Source of the DNA: Nitratireductor arenosus
Lineage (GTDB): Bacteria; Pseudomonadota; Alphaproteobacteria; Rhizobiales; Rhizobiaceae
Length of the DNA: 64,000 nucleotides
Direction: 5' to 3'
Assembly: GCF_009742725.1 (NCBI RefSeq)
Contig: NZ_WPHG01000003.1
Coordinates: 310,001 to 374,000 of the forward strand
The stretch's first letter is position 1; every line of letters starts with the position of its first letter. This document shows positions 63,532 through 64,000 of the stretch, in pieces. Under the pieces are notes generated by a model. It ran no database searches. It was not told where the DNA came from and worked only from the letters and a program-made list of their open reading frames with translations. Both the position numbers and the translations under genes were made by a program.

Positions 63532-64000
63532 CTACTCCGACTCGTTTGCCGCAGCCGCCACCTTGTCGGCCAGTTCTCCGGCGACTTCGATTGTGTTGTG
63601 GAGCGATGTCTCGAGATGATGTTCCATCGCCAGCGCGGCACCCTCGGCGTCCTGGCGTTTCAAGGCGTCGAGGATCGCTTCATGCTGCTTGATCGTCTGT
63701 TCGCCATAGCCCGGCTTTGGTATCGCCAGGTAACGGCCACGATCCATCTGCGCTTTCGAAATGTCGACGGCTTTCCAAATCATCGGAAACCCGCTGGTTT
63801 CGGCAATGGTACGGTGGAACACGTCGTCGAGTTGTATGGCTCTGGCGTATTTTCCACGCGAAATCGCGAGACGATGTGCGGCGATATTGTCCTCGAGCGC
63901 TTCGCACGCCGAAGCGGTGAACTTCGGCGCGGCCCGCCGGGCGCTTTCCATTTCCAGTGCGCGCCGGATCACATAGGCCTCCTCGAGGTCGGCGCGGCTT
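63532..64000 (-). CDS. GntR-family (FadR/FCD) transcriptional regulator, 5' end beyond window
   Basis: 156 codons of the C-terminal part are visible, open at the right edge. The FCD ligand domain runs RADLEEAYVIRRALEMESAR, LDDVFHRTIAETSGFP, IKQHEAILDALKRQDAEGAA and MEHHLETSLHNT, with the Asp and three His residues that bind a metal and a sugar-acid effector. The winged-helix DNA-binding part lies outside the window. Co-located with the mutarotase and UxaA-type genes, it is the prime candidate for the protein that binds the shared element. Confidence 0.9.
   Translation of the reverse strand, partial: SRADLEEAYVIRRALEMESARRAAPKFTASACEALEDNIAAHRLAISRGKYARAIQLDDVFHRTIAETSGFPMIWKAVDISKAQMDRGRYLAIPKPGYGEQTIKQHEAILDALKRQDAEGAALAMEHHLETSLHNTIEVAGELADKVAAAANESE

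Noticed and set aside
1-64000. CRISPR array or insertion sequence
   Set aside because: No regularly spaced repeats and no transposase or terminal inverted repeats were found on reading the window.

Overview
The window is high-GC chromosomal DNA from an alphaproteobacterium, most probably a member of the Hyphomicrobiales (Rhizobiales). The support is gene content and order. cycM-like cytochrome c, kdsB, pheA and nudC are followed by an SRP RNA, dnaX, ybaB and recR, then rmuC, def, fmt, truA and dapE, then dapD and argB, and finally engB, yidC, rnpA and rpmH. This housekeeping backbone is typical of that order. Family or genus cannot be read from the sequence alone. No CRISPR array, transposase or intact integrase was seen.

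Layout. 1-4.8 kb: a YejABE-type peptide uptake operon with two tandem substrate-binding paralogs and a permease cut by the window edge. 4.8-24.2 kb: core genes for cytochrome c, KDO activation, phenylalanine synthesis, replication and repair, translation initiation (def-fmt), tRNA modification and lysine/peptidoglycan precursors, plus a membrane adenylate cyclase with a CxxCH heme-type sensor domain. 24.4-29.2 kb: an accessory block of proteins I do not recognise. It holds a four-gene operon, including a long coiled-coil protein with an injection-system-like N-terminus, flanked by a small orphan gene and a 2OG-oxygenase-like gene. 29.2-37.4 kb: dapD, LOG-family, HAD, GGDEF, argB and engB. 37.4-42.4 kb: msrB, a fasciclin protein with an adjacent ECF sigma/anti-sigma pair, and an NmrA/DUF1772 operon divergent from a TetR regulator. 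42.4-49.7 kb: yidC-rnpA-rpmH, then a DUF547/TVP38/flavoprotein-disulfide-reductase cluster and a sensor kinase.

At 49.94-50.01 kb lies tRNA-Arg(ACG), and the character of the DNA changes after it. A HEPN-motif protein is followed by a one-module nonribosomal peptide synthetase (cyclization-like domain, adenylation with a near-perfect cysteine code, carrier, thioesterase). Divergent from the NRPS are an FAD monooxygenase and a free-standing carrier protein. Next comes a non-phosphorylating 6-deoxysugar (L-fucose/L-rhamnose type) or related sugar-acid catabolic set: FAH-type hydrolase, SDR, aldo/keto reductase, flavin reductase, UxaA-type dehydratase and mutarotase. A GntR/FCD regulator runs off the right edge.

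The most interesting observation is an identical 18-bp element in two divergent intergenic regions, NRPS/monooxygenase (55826-55843) and SDR/aldo-keto reductase (59608-59625). Its 10-bp core recurs over the promoter of the UxaA-type gene (62960-62969). This suggests that the cysteine-using NRPS and the sugar genes form one regulon, perhaps under the neighbouring GntR protein. The NRPS cluster is small, has no obvious loading enzyme for its donor carrier, and does not match a pathway I can name.
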